From a virus, in IMG/VR virus record IMGVR_UViG_3300031759_000095, positions 1 to 33,670 of that record: 33,670 nt of DNA; one strand, 5' to 3'. The translations under genes were made by a program, and so were the position numbers. How positions within the stretch are numbered: the first letter of the stretch is position 1; every line of letters begins with the position of its first letter. The notes beneath the pieces were generated by a model. It did no database searches, had not been told where the DNA came from, and was given only the letters and a program-made list of their open reading frames with translations. Positions 16,076 to 25,709 of this stretch are shown here, piece after piece.

Positions 16076-18289
16076 TTAATTTTTGGTTGCAATAATCACA
16101 TCAACATAAGAAACAGCAAGGTTAATTGATGAGGCCGTAAGGGTGTGGCTGTGTGATGTACCGCCTCCAGTGTTCGTCGTTGAGATGCCTGTGTAAGCGC
16201 CACCCGTTGATCCACTTGCAGTAACCGATGACTGTCCATTTGACCCATTGACTACTTGCTGTCCAGTAAACTGCACGGCTGAATGTCCATGGCTCGGATC
16301 TGAAATCCCGTGGTTATGTGCTGGGATCTGCGAGGAAGATAGGGTTGTGCCATCCGTTGAGCCCGTCACGGCTTGAGAAGCAAAAGCCGTAGTGAATGCT
16401 ACTGAACCGCCCGATCCAGCCGTTCCGCTCACTACGCGCAATGCAACGTTGTTGTAAGTTGTAACTTTTGTCCATCCAGTCGGAGCAGCGGTCTGCTGGA
16501 AAGTCATAGCCGTTCCAGATGGCAAACATGCCCATGCGACAGATGATGGGATCGTGCCTATCAGATTTCCCGCCGTTAAAGATGTGAGATTAGCCCCAGA
16601 TACTGCGCCAAATAATCCACTCCAAGTTCCAGAAGTGACAGTTCCGGTTGTCGTAAGGCTTGATGACCCCGCAAGAGGAGAAGCCCCGAGCGTATTGTAA
16701 GAAATCGTCTGGGCTGCTGAACCGTTATAGGTTGTTCCTGAAGCTGCACCCGCACCGACATTGTTGAAAGTAACGGCATTCGTTACGGACCCTGCTGATC
16801 CAGTGGTATTTTGGTTCAGGGTTGGGATATCGGCAGAAACAATGGCCCGGAAAGTTGGAGCGCCTGTCGAGCCATTTGGAGCAGCTAGGAAATAGTTCGC
16901 GGTTTTAGATGCGTATGGATTGATCGAATCACCATAAGCCGTGGCAAGAGTCCATGACACTGCAGCTGATCCATTAAAGCTTGATCCACTTAATCCCGTT
17001 CCTGCTGAATGCGAGTTAGCAACGCTCCCAGCTTGTCCCGTAGTGTTTTGGTTAAACGTTGGCCAAGTAAACGTGCCAGTACTGAAATTTCCCGATTGTG
17101 GCGTTCCAAGAATTGGGGTTACTAAAGTTGGGCTTGTGGTCAGAGCAAAGTTTCCTGAACCTGATACTGCATTTCCAAGAGCCGTTTGGACTCCTGCTCC
17201 AAGCGCCGTTAAACCAGTCCCACCATAAGCCGTTCCTATTGTGGACCCATTCCATGTTCCAGCGTAAATAGCCCCAGCATTGTTAATGGCAAAAGCCTTA
17301 GTGCCTCCCGAATATGTCCAAATGTCAATCAAGTCGGCAATTTGGGAGGAACTGTACCCATAAAGCTGAAGCACATTCGATGATGTGCTGAATGCGGTGA
17401 AAGATACGGGGCTAATGATGTTCGATCCCAGCGTGTAGACGTTTCGGACAGAGGCAAAAATAATCCCCGTTGAGGAACCGCCTACAACCACGAATCCTGC
17501 ACGAACCGCATAGAACGGGCTTGCCGGTTGAATCGTAGTCAATGCGCCAGCCGTGGTTGGGGACAGGTAAAGAGTCTGCCCCGCAGTCATGCCTGTAGTG
17601 TTGTAGCTGAAAATTTCCCCAAGGATGACAACAATGCCGGTCGATCCATTGGCAATGGATTGCCCCGTAATGCCGACCATGTTTGCGGTTGACTGTGATG
17701 TAGCGATAGCAGGGGTGATGTAAGGATAATTACCGCTGCTTCCACCGCTCAAGTAGACAGCCGTTCCTGCTGGAATAGTTGAGCCTGTGTTGTTGTAGCA
17801 AACTTGATCGACTTGCTGCCCTATATTGATCTCATAGCCGGTAGCATTGTAATAAGACAAGCTGTCTTTGGTTTGGTCATACCAGACCAATCCGGTTGCA
17901 GCGGTTGGATTCGATGATTGAGGGCTAAATGTTAAATAAGGGTTTCCCCCGGCATCAACATATCCAGAGGCATCCAAATTGACAGATTTCCCTGCAGGAT
18001 AGTCCACCCATACGTTTTGAATCCCGCTGCTGAAGTTCGTTAATGAACCCGCATTAGATGAAGCAAGAACCGTAGTTCTGGCAAGCGTGTTGCCCGTGGA
18101 TGAATACGTCCCAAGACCTACTTCCCAGTTGGCCCCAACTTGATCGGCTATTGCGTAAAAAGTGGTATTTCCGTTACCAATACCAGCCAAAAAAGTTTGA
18201 AACCCGCTCACTGCTCCGAGGAGGGTTACTGTACCCGTCCCCGGAGAACTGCAGGTTTCTTGGACTCTATCTGCAAGGATTAGAGTCAT
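16076..18289 (-). CDS. Tail fibre / receptor-binding protein
   Basis: This 737-aa protein shows the layout of a phage fibre. Residues 1-105 carry the widespread N-terminal module (LADRVQETCSSPGTGTVTLL, then GFQTFLAGIGNGNTTFYAIA) that attaches fibres to the virion. Repetitive Gly/Ser/Thr/Asn-rich shaft segments follow, including TWNGSTIGTAYGGTGLTALG and several LNQNTTG- and NSAA-type units. The C-terminal 120 residues contain PTGWTKV, SSQIPAHNHGISDPSHGHSA and THSHT. These His boxes resemble the gp37/tail-collar-like tip that binds metal ions in trimeric fibres. It lies in the head-gene cluster rather than after the baseplate. Trimerisation and receptor recognition are inferred from the family. 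Confidence 0.8.
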   Translation of the reverse strand: MTLILADRVQETCSSPGTGTVTLLGAVSGFQTFLAGIGNGNTTFYAIADQVGANWEVGLGTYSSTGNTLARTTVLASSNAGSLTNFSSGIQNVWVDYPAGKSVNLDASGYVDAGGNPYLTFSPQSSNPTAATGLVWYDQTKDSLSYYNATGYEINIGQQVDQVCYNNTGSTIPAGTAVYLSGGSSGNYPYITPAIATSQSTANMVGITGQSIANGSTGIVVILGEIFSYNTTGMTAGQTLYLSPTTAGALTTIQPASPFYAVRAGFVVVGGSSTGIIFASVRNVYTLGSNIISPVSFTAFSTSSNVLQLYGYSSSQIADLIDIWTYSGGTKAFAINNAGAIYAGTWNGSTIGTAYGGTGLTALGAGVQTALGNAVSGSGNFALTTSPTLVTPILGTPQSGNFSTGTFTWPTFNQNTTGQAGSVANSHSAGTGLSGSSFNGSAAVSWTLATAYGDSINPYASKTANYFLAAPNGSTGAPTFRAIVSADIPTLNQNTTGSAGSVTNAVTFNNVGAGAASGTTYNGSAAQTISYNTLGASPLAGSSSLTTTGTVTSGTWSGLFGAVSGANLTSLTAGNLIGTIPSSVAWACLPSGTAMTFQQTAAPTGWTKVTTYNNVALRVVSGTAGSGGSVAFTTAFASQAVTGSTDGTTLSSSQIPAHNHGISDPSHGHSAVQFTGQQVVNGSNGQSSVTASGSTGGAYTGISTTNTGGGTSHSHTLTASSINLAVSYVDVIIATKN

Positions 18290-18295
18290 AAAGTT

Positions 18296-18529
18296 TTACT
18301 CTGTTGGAGCTGAAAGATCAGGAGCAGGAGGTTCGACAGCAACCACCGGGGTTGCCTCTAACTCGCTCTGCTCAAAATAACGCTGCTGTTGAGTTCCGTC
18401 TGCAGCAACATAGCCGACCAAAACCGTAACGTTGCCCGTATTTGGATCAAATCCAAATCCAAGAACCGTTCCCTGAATTGGAGGAGGAAGAATTTGAGTT
18501 ACGGCTTCGCCTTGAACAAAATTAACCAT
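18296..18529 (-). CDS. Small hypothetical protein near the fibre
   Basis: The ATG at 18527-18529 is preferred over one further upstream because it has an AAGGGG Shine-Dalgarno 7 nt upstream and follows the TAA of the 279-aa gene. The product is 77 aa: MVNFVQGEAVTQILPPPIQG, then a strand with GFGFDPNTGNVTVLVGYVAA and a Pro/Glu-rich end. It could be a small fold around the fibre base, but I recognise no family. It ends 6 nt before the fibre start. Confidence 0.5.
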   Translation of the reverse strand: MVNFVQGEAVTQILPPPIQGTVLGFGFDPNTGNVTVLVGYVAADGTQQQRYFEQSELEATPVVAVEPPAPDLSAPTE

Positions 18530-18539
18530 GATCGACCCC

Positions 18540-19379
18540 TTACATTGATAGAGTATAAGAAACCTGAACAATGTTTCCACTGTTTACAGGCTGTGCGCCA
18601 CCCGTGAAGAAACCAGCAGAGAGTAGCGTTCCAGCCGTACTCATCAACGTGGCAACTGCACCCGTACCGAATACCAAGAATGCACCCTCAAGCGTTCCGG
18701 CGCTGGTCATCGTATAGCTTACTGCAGCGGACGTTGAGATAGACCCAGAAGCAGCAGTTCCGAAGCTTGGAGCAATACGAGCTGCAAAGGTTGGCGCGTT
18801 TGTTGAACCTGCTTCAGTCCATAGGCTGTGTGAGGCCATCGTGTCATTGATGCGGGTAGCTGAAGAGGTCGTAACGTTACCGCCCGTGATGGTCATCGTA
18901 AGGCCAGAAACGATTGTAAAGTTAAGCGTGGTTCCGGTCGTTCCGGTCGTTGCCAAGAACGTACCATTCAGGGCAGCGAATGAGCCCGTACCTGCAGCGG
19001 AGGCAATCGTAAACGTATCACCGGGGAGCAAGCCGTGAGCTGCTGCCGTGGTCAGAGATACCGCGCCCGTTCCAGTCGTGTAAGTACCGCTGGAAATAGT
19101 TGTTGACAACGGAGTCCAGCCAACTGAAGAAATCATGCCCATATAGGGGCCAACCACCGTATAACCTGAACCCGTCAAACCAGTCTGAAGCAACAGGTTT
19201 TTGCCGACATAAGTGACAACGTTCTTAACGTCATCTTCCCAAAGCAGCGGACCGCCTTCAAATTCAAAGCACTTAAAGTGGTAAGTGCCATGTATACCAA
19301 TAGATTCCCCAAGGGAAGCATTGGCGCAAATCGAAGCAATAGATGCTTCTAGTGCGTTTGTTTTTTCGCTAGATTTCAT
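18540..19379 (-). CDS. Hypothetical structural-type protein
   Basis: This 279-aa protein has an N-terminal helix (MKSSEKTNALEASIASICAN), then FECEG-like text (GIHGTYHFKCFEFEGGPLLW) and YVGKNLLLQTGLTG. A Gly/Ser/Thr-rich middle (residues 85-185, for example TTAAAHGLLPGDTFTIASAA) is beta-like and may be an inserted domain. Its end, ATRINDTMASHSLWTEAGST with NAPTFAARIAPSFGTAASGS, is common in phage proteins encoded after portal and MuF genes. It is likely a surface or head-decoration protein, but the role is inferred from neighbours. It starts 1 nt before the stop of the MuF-like gene. Confidence 0.55.
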   Translation of the reverse strand: MKSSEKTNALEASIASICANASLGESIGIHGTYHFKCFEFEGGPLLWEDDVKNVVTYVGKNLLLQTGLTGSGYTVVGPYMGMISSVGWTPLSTTISSGTYTTGTGAVSLTTAAAHGLLPGDTFTIASAAGTGSFAALNGTFLATTGTTGTTLNFTIVSGLTMTITGGNVTTSSATRINDTMASHSLWTEAGSTNAPTFAARIAPSFGTAASGSISTSAAVSYTMTSAGTLEGAFLVFGTGAVATLMSTAGTLLSAGFFTGGAQPVNSGNIVQVSYTLSM

Positions 19380-19380
19380 G

Positions 19381-20208
19381 TTAGTCCTCTAAATCAAAGT
19401 TGATGACAGGTTTACAAATGCAACGGCAGTAGGGCAAATCTCCCGGCAACCCTCGAACTTCCTCACCGTACATTACACCAATAACAGGAGGATCGTCGAA
19501 GGAATACTCATTCCCCGACATTCTAATATGGTTAAGCCTTGGTTCTTTGCTCCCGCCAGTATGCACCCAAATAAACTTCTTTACTCCCAATGACTTGAGG
19601 CGAGAAGTATTTATCGACTGATACGATTTGCGCGTTTGATCTAAAGCGACATTTCGCGCATGGCGTATGTTCCCATTGTATTTCTTTGTGAGGAATGGTA
19701 CTAGGTCTTCCATTCCCTTTCCGGTCGTAATGCTTCGCATGACCTGACCACCGACCTCAGACAGGTATTTTTGAGGTATCAGCTTGATGAGCCCAGCAGC
19801 TTCCTGAGTGCTGGCTTTTATAACGTCATCTATCTGTTCATTCCGAAATGACGTGTCAATGGTAAAGTCTTCGCTTGCTTCCCTGAGAGATAGGCCCAGA
19901 GTTACAGTAGAGTTGCGGACTGTCCGCTCAATCATCCGGTCGGTTGATTCTTTGGCCACTTTGTTGAATCTCTTAGTCCATTTGGCCATTAGGTAATTCA
20001 TGAGGATTCGGGCTTGGCTGGAGATTGAGGCATCCTCAGCAAATCCGAATTTGTTCTCTTTGAAGAGTTTTTTCAGTTCCCGCTCAACATCACGGGACAT
20101 AAGCTCGATAAGGTTTATCGTTGGCTTGGCATAGTCAGAGGCTATACTTGCGTTAGGACGCAAAGCACTCCCAACCAAGCCATCAATTTTATTCTTGCGC
20201 TTTGCCAT
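19381..20208 (-). CDS. Minor head protein, Mu gpF-like (phage head morphogenesis)
   Basis: This protein is 275 aa from the chosen ATG ([10 protein letters not shown]). A 289-aa form from 20250 is possible, but its start has only a weak Shine-Dalgarno and overlaps the portal by 62 nt; the shorter one has AGAGGA 13 nt upstream. The C-terminal third carries the gpF motifs: [40 protein letters not shown] and [19 protein letters not shown]. The 'R..A..Q......N..R....G...Y.W....D...R..H' pattern and closing 'PG....CRC...P' are diagnostic. Members are minor capsid proteins injected or bound near the portal. It overlaps the portal gene by 20 nt. Confidence 0.85.
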   Translation of the reverse strand: MAKRKNKIDGLVGSALRPNASIASDYAKPTINLIELMSRDVERELKKLFKENKFGFAEDASISSQARILMNYLMAKWTKRFNKVAKESTDRMIERTVRNSTVTLGLSLREASEDFTIDTSFRNEQIDDVIKASTQEAAGLIKLIPQKYLSEVGGQVMRSITTGKGMEDLVPFLTKKYNGNIRHARNVALDQTRKSYQSINTSRLKSLGVKKFIWVHTGGSKEPRLNHIRMSGNEYSFDDPPVIGVMYGEEVRGLPGDLPYCRCICKPVINFDLED

Positions 20209-21859
20209 TTTTGGGCTTACGTCCTCTGCGTGGTTTTTGTAAGGCTGCATCTTCAGTCATGCAATTTTCTTCTTTTGCCTCTTCCACTTTTTCAGGTTCG
20301 ATTTGCCCTTGATCAGAATCATTCACGCTCATATAGTCATTGAAAGCTTTCTCTGAGGCTTCTTCCTGCTCCTCATCATCAAACGGATCTTCATTTAGGA
20401 TTCCAAGTTCGTCATAACCGCTTTCTTTATCGGTTGCTAGTCTTTGTCTCTCGTCTTCGCTGCTAATAGCTCCAGATTCAATAAGCACCTGACCAGTTTG
20501 AGCCTTCATCATATTGGTCCGAGCCAGTTCTTCAGCCGTTGGGGTATCAAGTGGCAACCAGTTAATAGACAGCTCGAAGCTGAACTTCTTTTTAAGTTGG
20601 GGTTCAACATAAGACTTCATTACCAAACGATGATGACGGTTTAGGAATGGCGTAAGGTCATTTTCTTGGATGGATTCGAGCAGTTCGTGATAACTAGCCT
20701 CTTCATATTCGCCCGTAGCATTAAAGCCTTTAGGAGAGGTTCCAAGCAGCTTGGTAGCGGGTACGCCAGCGATTGCAGCAACTAGTTGATACTGAGTCAT
20801 GATAAGAGCGTCAAAGTCAGCAAGACTAGTATCAAATTGCTGGAATTCGTCTGCTTCCTTATCACCAAGTTTAATTCCGTAGTTGTCGCGATACGCTGCC
20901 CATTGTTGGAGTCGGCTAATAGCTGCTGTAGTGTCTGACATCACGGCTTCCATATCGGTCAACCAGACAGTTGTGCGCTTCGACATAGCCAATTGAGGAG
21001 CTTCATTCGAAGTTCTCTCTGCAGCGTATACACGCTCCATGATCTGCTGAGTTAAAGGTACACCGCCATAAATGTACATTGGCTTTAGTACGTCTACGGG
21101 CTCAGCATGACGGAAAATAATTAAATGACTTCTATGGATCTTCTTCCCGTTTATGATCCAGTAGGTTGGCTCGTAGAAGTGAAGCGTGTCAGGTTGACTT
21201 GAAGCAGCATTATCAAGCCAAGGAGCAGTCCAGTAGGGATCAACCTGCACAATGCCCTTGTAGCTGTTTGGCGTAACACCGTCGATATTGAATGGTTTCT
21301 CATAGTATTGCGGATCAGTCGATTGGACCTTGAACATCGCAATTCGAATACCGAAGATGCGACCCTTGCGGATGAACTCCCGCATTTTGAATTTGACATT
21401 AAACGCTCGGTCGTAAGCTTTGAGGATTTTGTAAGCATCGGGGTCCAGCTCGTCTCCATTATCCGTTGCTATGTTGTAGCCTTTACGAATGGCATCGTCT
21501 CCGGGCATTGCGCAAGCTTTGTTGATGAGCCAGTTCTGAGCCAGAATCCCGCAAAGCTGGGCCCCAATGAACCCTTGGGTTGCATACCATCCAACCACTG
21601 CTTCGGATACGGTATTGATTCCACCGTTGGGATAGTACATTTTGAAAGCAGCAACTCCATTGCTGGAGTCATCCATTGCAAACTCGCCATGAAGGGCTGG
21701 CTGCTCTTTCTGAAGGGAAACTATTCTATCGTTTAAGGCAAACTTTGCTGCGTCTGGGTCTAAAGCGTCAAAGGTATGTGTGCTAAAAAGGCTATTTTTA
21801 ACCTTTTGCGTTTGTGGCTCTTCGGGAGCCTTGGCTTTCTTTTTGAAACAGTTGAACAT
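20189..21859 (-). CDS. Portal protein (DUF1073-like)
   Basis: This protein is 556 aa from the ATG at 21857-21859, chosen because TAGGGG lies just upstream and the start follows the terminase stop (a longer start at 21892 lies inside that gene). Family features are [40 protein letters not shown], the 'DPYW..P...' region ([12 protein letters not shown]) and [20 protein letters not shown]. The last of these is the 'P.T.L.G.SP.G.N.TGE.E...Y' motif of the DUF1073/portal superfamily. The portal forms the ring that DNA enters and leaves through. It has an acidic C-terminal tail ([15 protein letters not shown]). DUF1073 members are sometimes labelled anti-CBASS-like; that label is not supported here. 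Confidence 0.85.
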   Translation of the reverse strand: MFNCFKKKAKAPEEPQTQKVKNSLFSTHTFDALDPDAAKFALNDRIVSLQKEQPALHGEFAMDDSSNGVAAFKMYYPNGGINTVSEAVVGWYATQGFIGAQLCGILAQNWLINKACAMPGDDAIRKGYNIATDNGDELDPDAYKILKAYDRAFNVKFKMREFIRKGRIFGIRIAMFKVQSTDPQYYEKPFNIDGVTPNSYKGIVQVDPYWTAPWLDNAASSQPDTLHFYEPTYWIINGKKIHRSHLIIFRHAEPVDVLKPMYIYGGVPLTQQIMERVYAAERTSNEAPQLAMSKRTTVWLTDMEAVMSDTTAAISRLQQWAAYRDNYGIKLGDKEADEFQQFDTSLADFDALIMTQYQLVAAIAGVPATKLLGTSPKGFNATGEYEEASYHELLESIQENDLTPFLNRHHRLVMKSYVEPQLKKKFSFELSINWLPLDTPTAEELARTNMMKAQTGQVLIESGAISSEDERQRLATDKESGYDELGILNEDPFDDEEQEEASEKAFNDYMSVNDSDQGQIEPEKVEEAKEENCMTEDAALQKPRRGRKPKNGKAQE

Positions 21860-21866
21860 AAAACCC

Positions 21867-24125
21867 CTATCCAAAGAAACTCTTACGAGCAACCATTATT
21901 TCAGAAAACGCTCTTGACAGGGAGTCGATTTGGTCATCATGAGCTCCATTAGGGAACACTCGCATTTCATTGATGAGGGCTTGATTCCAATCTCCTCGAA
22001 GCATAAGCACGTTGCCAACGTTCACTTGAGCTGCAAATGGTTCTGCGCGGGTTATTTTGTCTCCCGTCTCAGGTGAGCTTTTGACATTGTATCCCGACAA
22101 TGCACGAGTTAGGTATAACACTTGGGTTTTACCTGCTTGACCGGGGTCTTGAGGGATGCTGATTCTTACGCCTCGCCCATCCTGTGAGGCTATGTTAATC
22201 ATTGCAGCGTCTCGCTGGTCTGGTCCTACGCGCATTCTGGCCATATCCGCAATAATGTACCGCCCATCTTCGAGCCGTCCGAGCTTGCCTCCTGCTGTGT
22301 AATCCCCTTCCGGTGAACTGGCCAAGTCCCAGCCTCGACACCACTTGATCGAGCCAGCAGGAATTGCGTCCACCACTTTGATTTGGTCAGGACGAAATAA
22401 ATCACCCTCAAGCGGAGCGGGACGTTGCTGGAAGAGTGCAGCCCAAGTCCTTGGGTTTTGCTCGAACTGATCCCAGTGTTTACGGTCGAACCATTCTGGC
22501 CAGAGATATACGCCAATTTCACGTCCAAGCGGGTCATTCTCCTGTTCGCATTTAGCTGCAAGACAAATAACTTCCCAATAGTTGCCATCTTTGCAAAGAA
22601 TCTTTCCACTTTCACCGTTCCAGTCTTCTGGAAGGATTCGCCCTGATAAATCATCTTCGTGCCACCGTGTATTGTGGCTTACTAGACCGTTGGCAATGAA
22701 GTTCTCAGTCCGTTCTACCTGAATATCATAAACGTCCTCATAGCCTTCCGAATATATTGCCTCTACGGTGTCAAGAATGAAGTCTGAGGTATTCAGCGGC
22801 CCGCTCAAGGATTTCGGATGTCTTTCCGTATCCGACGGCCAGATTGCAATCGTTGCACAGTAATCCCCGAACCTTCGCAGTGTCGTGGCAATGATCGACG
22901 CATAATTTGCCGCCCCAATGCGCTCTAACATTTTTCCCCGGGGGTTCACCACATACGGCACACTTTCCGCCTTGCGCTTCCAGAATCCGGTTGTATTCTT
23001 CGATGGTGATTCCGTATCGGTGTTTGAGGTGCGCTGATCTGTGGGATTCTGCGTTGACTGATGGCGCCCTGTAGCCGCTCTGCCACCGCCACTTATTGTA
23101 ATGAGAGTTGCAATACCCTCGAACGCGAACGTCTTTTTCGCATCCGTCAGCTTTGCACTTAACCCCAGTCCACTTTCCTTTTTGACCCGGAAGATTTCTT
23201 GGCCCGGGACTATATTTTTCAGACGAATCCATTTTGGTTCTCCACCCACATTAACAAGAAACGGATGTCTCTCGTTTGCGCGGACGATTATCCCTGACTT
23301 CATCTTAATTACATAGATTAAATCAGGACCATTGTTTCTCCAATTTAGAACCTTTGATTTTGTGAGCTTACCGTTTTCAAAGGTAGCAATTTTGTCTCCA
23401 ATTTTGATGTTCTTAAGGTCTGTTTCAGTTCCATCAGCCATCAAAACAGATGTATCTCCCGTCATACATTGAATTATGCAAATCCATCCACCCGGAATAA
23501 GTCGAGTTTTTAAGTCATCTTCATACGCTGCAAAGGTACGATCCCTTATAGTTTGTGAGTTTGCTTGATCTCTGCCTTTTACTGGATCATCAATAATGAT
23601 CCCGTTGGCGCGGTTGCCCGTGATGCCACCAAGAATTCCGCAAGCCATATATTCTGAACCGTTAGTCAAAGCAAACTCTTGGGCTGCTGATGATTCAGTC
23701 GTCAATCCAGTTGCCCATATTCCTTTGTATCGTGGTTGCTTAATAATGGATCGGGTACGCCGCCCCAGCTTACGGGCTAGATCGTCTCCATAGCTGGCCA
23801 GAATAATCCGGCTTCCGGGGATGGCCCCCATATAGTCGGAAGGAAACACCACTGAGGCATACGTTGATTTAGCACTGCCCGGAGGCATGAAAACCATCAT
23901 TCGCCCGTGTTTGGTTCTTGAGACTTCATAAAGTTTGGAAAGAAGAAGACGATGGTGCAAAGCCATCGTAGTTTCGACTGGATAAAAGAACTCAGTGTCA
24001 GGATCTTCCGATCCGGGTTTACCCGGAACATCAATGGCATTTGCATAGTGCAGGATGTCCTCTCTTGCCATCCTACGAATTAAAACTTCCCTAGCTGCGT
24101 CCGATTGCGATTGCGAGTAGCTCAT
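21867..24125 (-). CDS. terL: Terminase large subunit interrupted by an intein
   Basis: This is a 752-aa precursor. Residues 1-219 and 486-752 are a normal large terminase (about 486 aa without the intein). The ATPase has Walker A PPGSAKST (81-88), Walker B IIIDDPV (176-182), and the coupling motif TRWHEDD, which is split just before its Thr. The nuclease domain has [18 protein letters not shown] and [14 protein letters not shown], with acidic residues placed for two-metal cleavage. Residues 220-485 are a Cys1-Asn266 intein, annotated separately, so active terminase depends on protein splicing. It pumps DNA into the prohead and cuts it. It overlaps the small terminase gene by 35 nt and lies 7 nt from the portal. 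Splicing is inferred from the block motifs. Confidence 0.92.
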   Translation of the reverse strand: MSYSQSQSDAAREVLIRRMAREDILHYANAIDVPGKPGSEDPDTEFFYPVETTMALHHRLLLSKLYEVSRTKHGRMMVFMPPGSAKSTYASVVFPSDYMGAIPGSRIILASYGDDLARKLGRRTRSIIKQPRYKGIWATGLTTESSAAQEFALTNGSEYMACGILGGITGNRANGIIIDDPVKGRDQANSQTIRDRTFAAYEDDLKTRLIPGGWICIIQCMTGDTSVLMADGTETDLKNIKIGDKIATFENGKLTKSKVLNWRNNGPDLIYVIKMKSGIIVRANERHPFLVNVGGEPKWIRLKNIVPGQEIFRVKKESGLGLSAKLTDAKKTFAFEGIATLITISGGGRAATGRHQSTQNPTDQRTSNTDTESPSKNTTGFWKRKAESVPYVVNPRGKMLERIGAANYASIIATTLRRFGDYCATIAIWPSDTERHPKSLSGPLNTSDFILDTVEAIYSEGYEDVYDIQVERTENFIANGLVSHNTRWHEDDLSGRILPEDWNGESGKILCKDGNYWEVICLAAKCEQENDPLGREIGVYLWPEWFDRKHWDQFEQNPRTWAALFQQRPAPLEGDLFRPDQIKVVDAIPAGSIKWCRGWDLASSPEGDYTAGGKLGRLEDGRYIIADMARMRVGPDQRDAAMINIASQDGRGVRISIPQDPGQAGKTQVLYLTRALSGYNVKSSPETGDKITRAEPFAAQVNVGNVLMLRGDWNQALINEMRVFPNGAHDDQIDSLSRAFSEIMVARKSFFG
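22671..23468 (-). other. Intein coding segment in the terminase gene
   Basis: The segment encodes 266 residues from Cys220 to Asn485 of the precursor. Block A is [20 protein letters not shown]-type at the start (Cys1). Block B includes NERHPFL (His68 of the intein). The C-terminal blocks F and G are [18 protein letters not shown] and LVSHN, with the penultimate His, terminal Asn and a +1 Thr in the extein. It sits before TRWHEDD, a functionally critical motif where inteins persist because deletion must be exact. The middle 130 or so residues (from about 316 to 447) have no intein-like or domain-like character; that stretch is the shadow of the HNH gene in another frame. Without it the intein would be about 135 residues, the size of a mini-intein. 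Confidence 0.88.
22771..23232 (-). CDS. Endonuclease VII-like HNH protein nested out of frame in the intein
   Basis: This 153-aa gene lies wholly inside the intein DNA but in a different frame from the terminase. It has an own ATG (23230-23232), a GGTGGAG Shine-Dalgarno (23240-23246) with a 7-nt spacer, and an own TGA (from 22771). Residues 26-44 are a CxxxxC...CxxH finger (Cys26, Cys31, Cys41, His44). The nuclease carries Cys91/Cys94, D113-H114-C-H116, Cys126/Cys129 and Asn130, with [18 protein letters not shown], the layout of phage recombination endonuclease VII / HNH enzymes. A homing role, cutting intein-less terminase genes, is inferred from location. The intein frame remains open through it, so both frames appear to be selected. 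Confidence 0.85.
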   Translation of the reverse strand: MDSSEKYSPGPRNLPGQKGKWTGVKCKADGCEKDVRVRGYCNSHYNKWRWQSGYRAPSVNAESHRSAHLKHRYGITIEEYNRILEAQGGKCAVCGEPPGKNVRAHWGGKLCVDHCHDTAKVRGLLCNDCNLAVGYGKTSEILERAAEYLRLHS

Positions 24126-24615
24126 CGTCGGTCATCTCTCTAAGCTGGGATGCACCAATTTGGTTATTAACCTGTACGGCAACGTCTGGAGACTTTCCAT
24201 AAATGTTCTCTTTTCCTTTTCCAATGACATTTTGGGCAATTTCTAACTCCTTCATATCCATGATTGGAGTCTCTTGAACCTTCTTTACTGCCCTTTGTGC
24301 AATCAACAAACTGGCCTTCCGAAAGAAGTGCAAATCTTTTGTGCGCTCATCAACTAGAGTCTGATGAACCTCAAGCTCTGTTGAATTTAGTGTTGATTTT
24401 TGCTCCGAAATCTCAGCAAGCTGTTGTTTCACATGGACAGTTTTTTCAACAAGGGGTTGAATTTTACCCTTTACCCATCCTTCTGTCTTTGCCTTTTTGC
24501 TAATAGAGCTTCTGTCTTTAATAGCAACTTCCTCCCTTTCAGTAATCTCTGAAAGAGACAGACCGCTTTCATAAAATGCTTTGACAACATCCCAATCGTG
24601 TCTTGTGTATGCCAT
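24091..24615 (-). CDS. terS: Terminase small subunit
   Basis: This 174-aa protein starts with MAYTRHDWDVVKAFYESGLS and LSEITEREEVAIKDRSSISK, a helix-turn-helix of the terminase small type that recognises the packaging site. A coiled-coil-like section follows (VEKTVHVKQQLAEISEQKST, then HQTLVDERTKDLHFFRKASL), typical of the oligomerisation core. It ends [14 protein letters not shown]. It directly precedes the large terminase, overlapping it by 35 nt. Length, composition and gene order agree with the family, though small terminases diverge strongly and a homology search would be needed to name the subfamily. Confidence 0.8.
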   Translation of the reverse strand: MAYTRHDWDVVKAFYESGLSLSEITEREEVAIKDRSSISKKAKTEGWVKGKIQPLVEKTVHVKQQLAEISEQKSTLNSTELEVHQTLVDERTKDLHFFRKASLLIAQRAVKKVQETPIMDMKELEIAQNVIGKGKENIYGKSPDVAVQVNNQIGASQLREMTDDELLAIAIGRS

Positions 24616-24620
24616 GTCAT

Positions 24621-25709
24621 TTATGGGTTTGAATTTTCTTGTTCAATGCTTTTGAATTCGAACGTTGCAGTCAATCGAGCATCGGATGTTGATCCAGCCA
24701 ATATTCCTGTTTTTGCCGTATCTTTCAAACGACCCGGTTTTCTTACCATTGCCCATGCTTTGTCATGTTGTAATCCATGAACAAATGCAGGTGAGCTTGT
24801 AACCAATGACACTCTAAATCCTTGTTTTTTGTATTTTTTGGCTATCTCATTCAAAAATTGTTTGCCGAGTCCAATACCTTGATAATCAGGTTTGACCACT
24901 ATTCGATGAATACGCTTCATGTTTTTGACGTGAGGATGCGGAAAATGCAAAACTGAACACCACGCCACAGGTCGATCATTGATTTCGCAAATGTATTTGT
25001 GCGCTGCCATATTGTGATCGTGGCTCAAATAATGAAACTCCATGAATTGCTTCCATTCACGTTGCTCAGCTTTTCTGATGTTGCAGACAATTTCAGGACG
25101 CCGAAGATCCCTCCAGACAAATTCTGCTTTGTCGCAGTTGTAAACCCAATCAGGTTCCAACCATTTTTCAATGTCATAATGACAAGAAACAGCGATGAAT
25201 TGTTTGTCTTGTTTCCTGATGAATTTTTGGATTGCTGACGATCCTACGCAAGCCACTTGGCGATCCACAACAGAAGTAAACTCATCATAAATGCAGGGTT
25301 TTTCGCTTGTTAGGATCAATTTGGCGAGTTCTGCTCGCATCTTTTGACCGTTTGATAAGACTTGAAATGGTTTTAGCCAATCAGGAGGCGAAGCGAACCC
25401 GACTTTGCACAGCGTTTCCGTAATGTCTTTAGCTGAATGATCGCCAAAATCATCAATAATGGATTGCCCCGTCCATTCATAGCCTTCAAAAAAAAGGAAA
25501 TCTTTAAACAGGCGTCGAGCAATTGTTGTTTTACCGCTTCCTGATGCTCCGACAATTAGACCTACATTCCATTTCTTGTCTTCAATCGGAATTTTAACGT
25601 CGAATTCTTTTCTGACTACATCGGCATCAAAATCGAACGCTGATTTGACTTTGTTTGCTTTGAATGAATTTGATGTGGGACTTTCAATTACAAACTTTGA
25701 ACTCGGCAT
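24621..25709 (-). CDS. ABC-type ATPase fused to a GNAT acetyltransferase domain
   Basis: This 362-aa protein has two domains. Residues 40-200 form an ABC-family ATPase with Walker A GASGSGKT (54-61), signature-like LSNGQ (118-122), Walker B PCIYDE (138-143, Glu143 following the Asp) and a switch His177 (VSCHYD). It has no membrane segments, so it is not a transporter. Residues 205-350 form a GNAT fold with RIHRIVVKPDYQGIGLGKQF, where QGIGLG (277-282) is the acyl-CoA pyrophosphate-binding loop. The start overlaps the ParB-like gene by 22 nt, so the two are co-translated. The substrate is unknown. GNAT-fold Mom of phage Mu modifies DNA, so a DNA or protein modification role is a hypothesis. Confidence 0.75.
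   Translation of the reverse strand: MPSSKFVIESPTSNSFKANKVKSAFDFDADVVRKEFDVKIPIEDKKWNVGLIVGASGSGKTTIARRLFKDFLFFEGYEWTGQSIIDDFGDHSAKDITETLCKVGFASPPDWLKPFQVLSNGQKMRAELAKLILTSEKPCIYDEFTSVVDRQVACVGSSAIQKFIRKQDKQFIAVSCHYDIEKWLEPDWVYNCDKAEFVWRDLRRPEIVCNIRKAEQREWKQFMEFHYLSHDHNMAAHKYICEINDRPVAWCSVLHFPHPHVKNMKRIHRIVVKPDYQGIGLGKQFLNEIAKKYKKQGFRVSLVTSSPAFVHGLQHDKAWAMVRKPGRLKDTAKTGILAGSTSDARLTATFEFKSIEQENSNP

Noticed and set aside
20189-21859. Anti-CBASS enzyme label for the DUF1073-type protein
   Set aside because: The protein is full length and has portal motifs in the right place after terminase; no separate nuclease-like Acb1 domain is visible.
22226-22654. Minus-strand open frame of 142 aa inside the terminase C-terminal half
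   Set aside because: Unlike the HNH gene nearby it shows no protein family motif and no start signal; it is a shadow of the terminase nuclease region.
22671-23468. Group I intron with HNH gene instead of an intein
   Set aside because: The flanking parts encode intein splicing motifs in frame with the terminase up to the terminal HN, so protein splicing explains the interruption.
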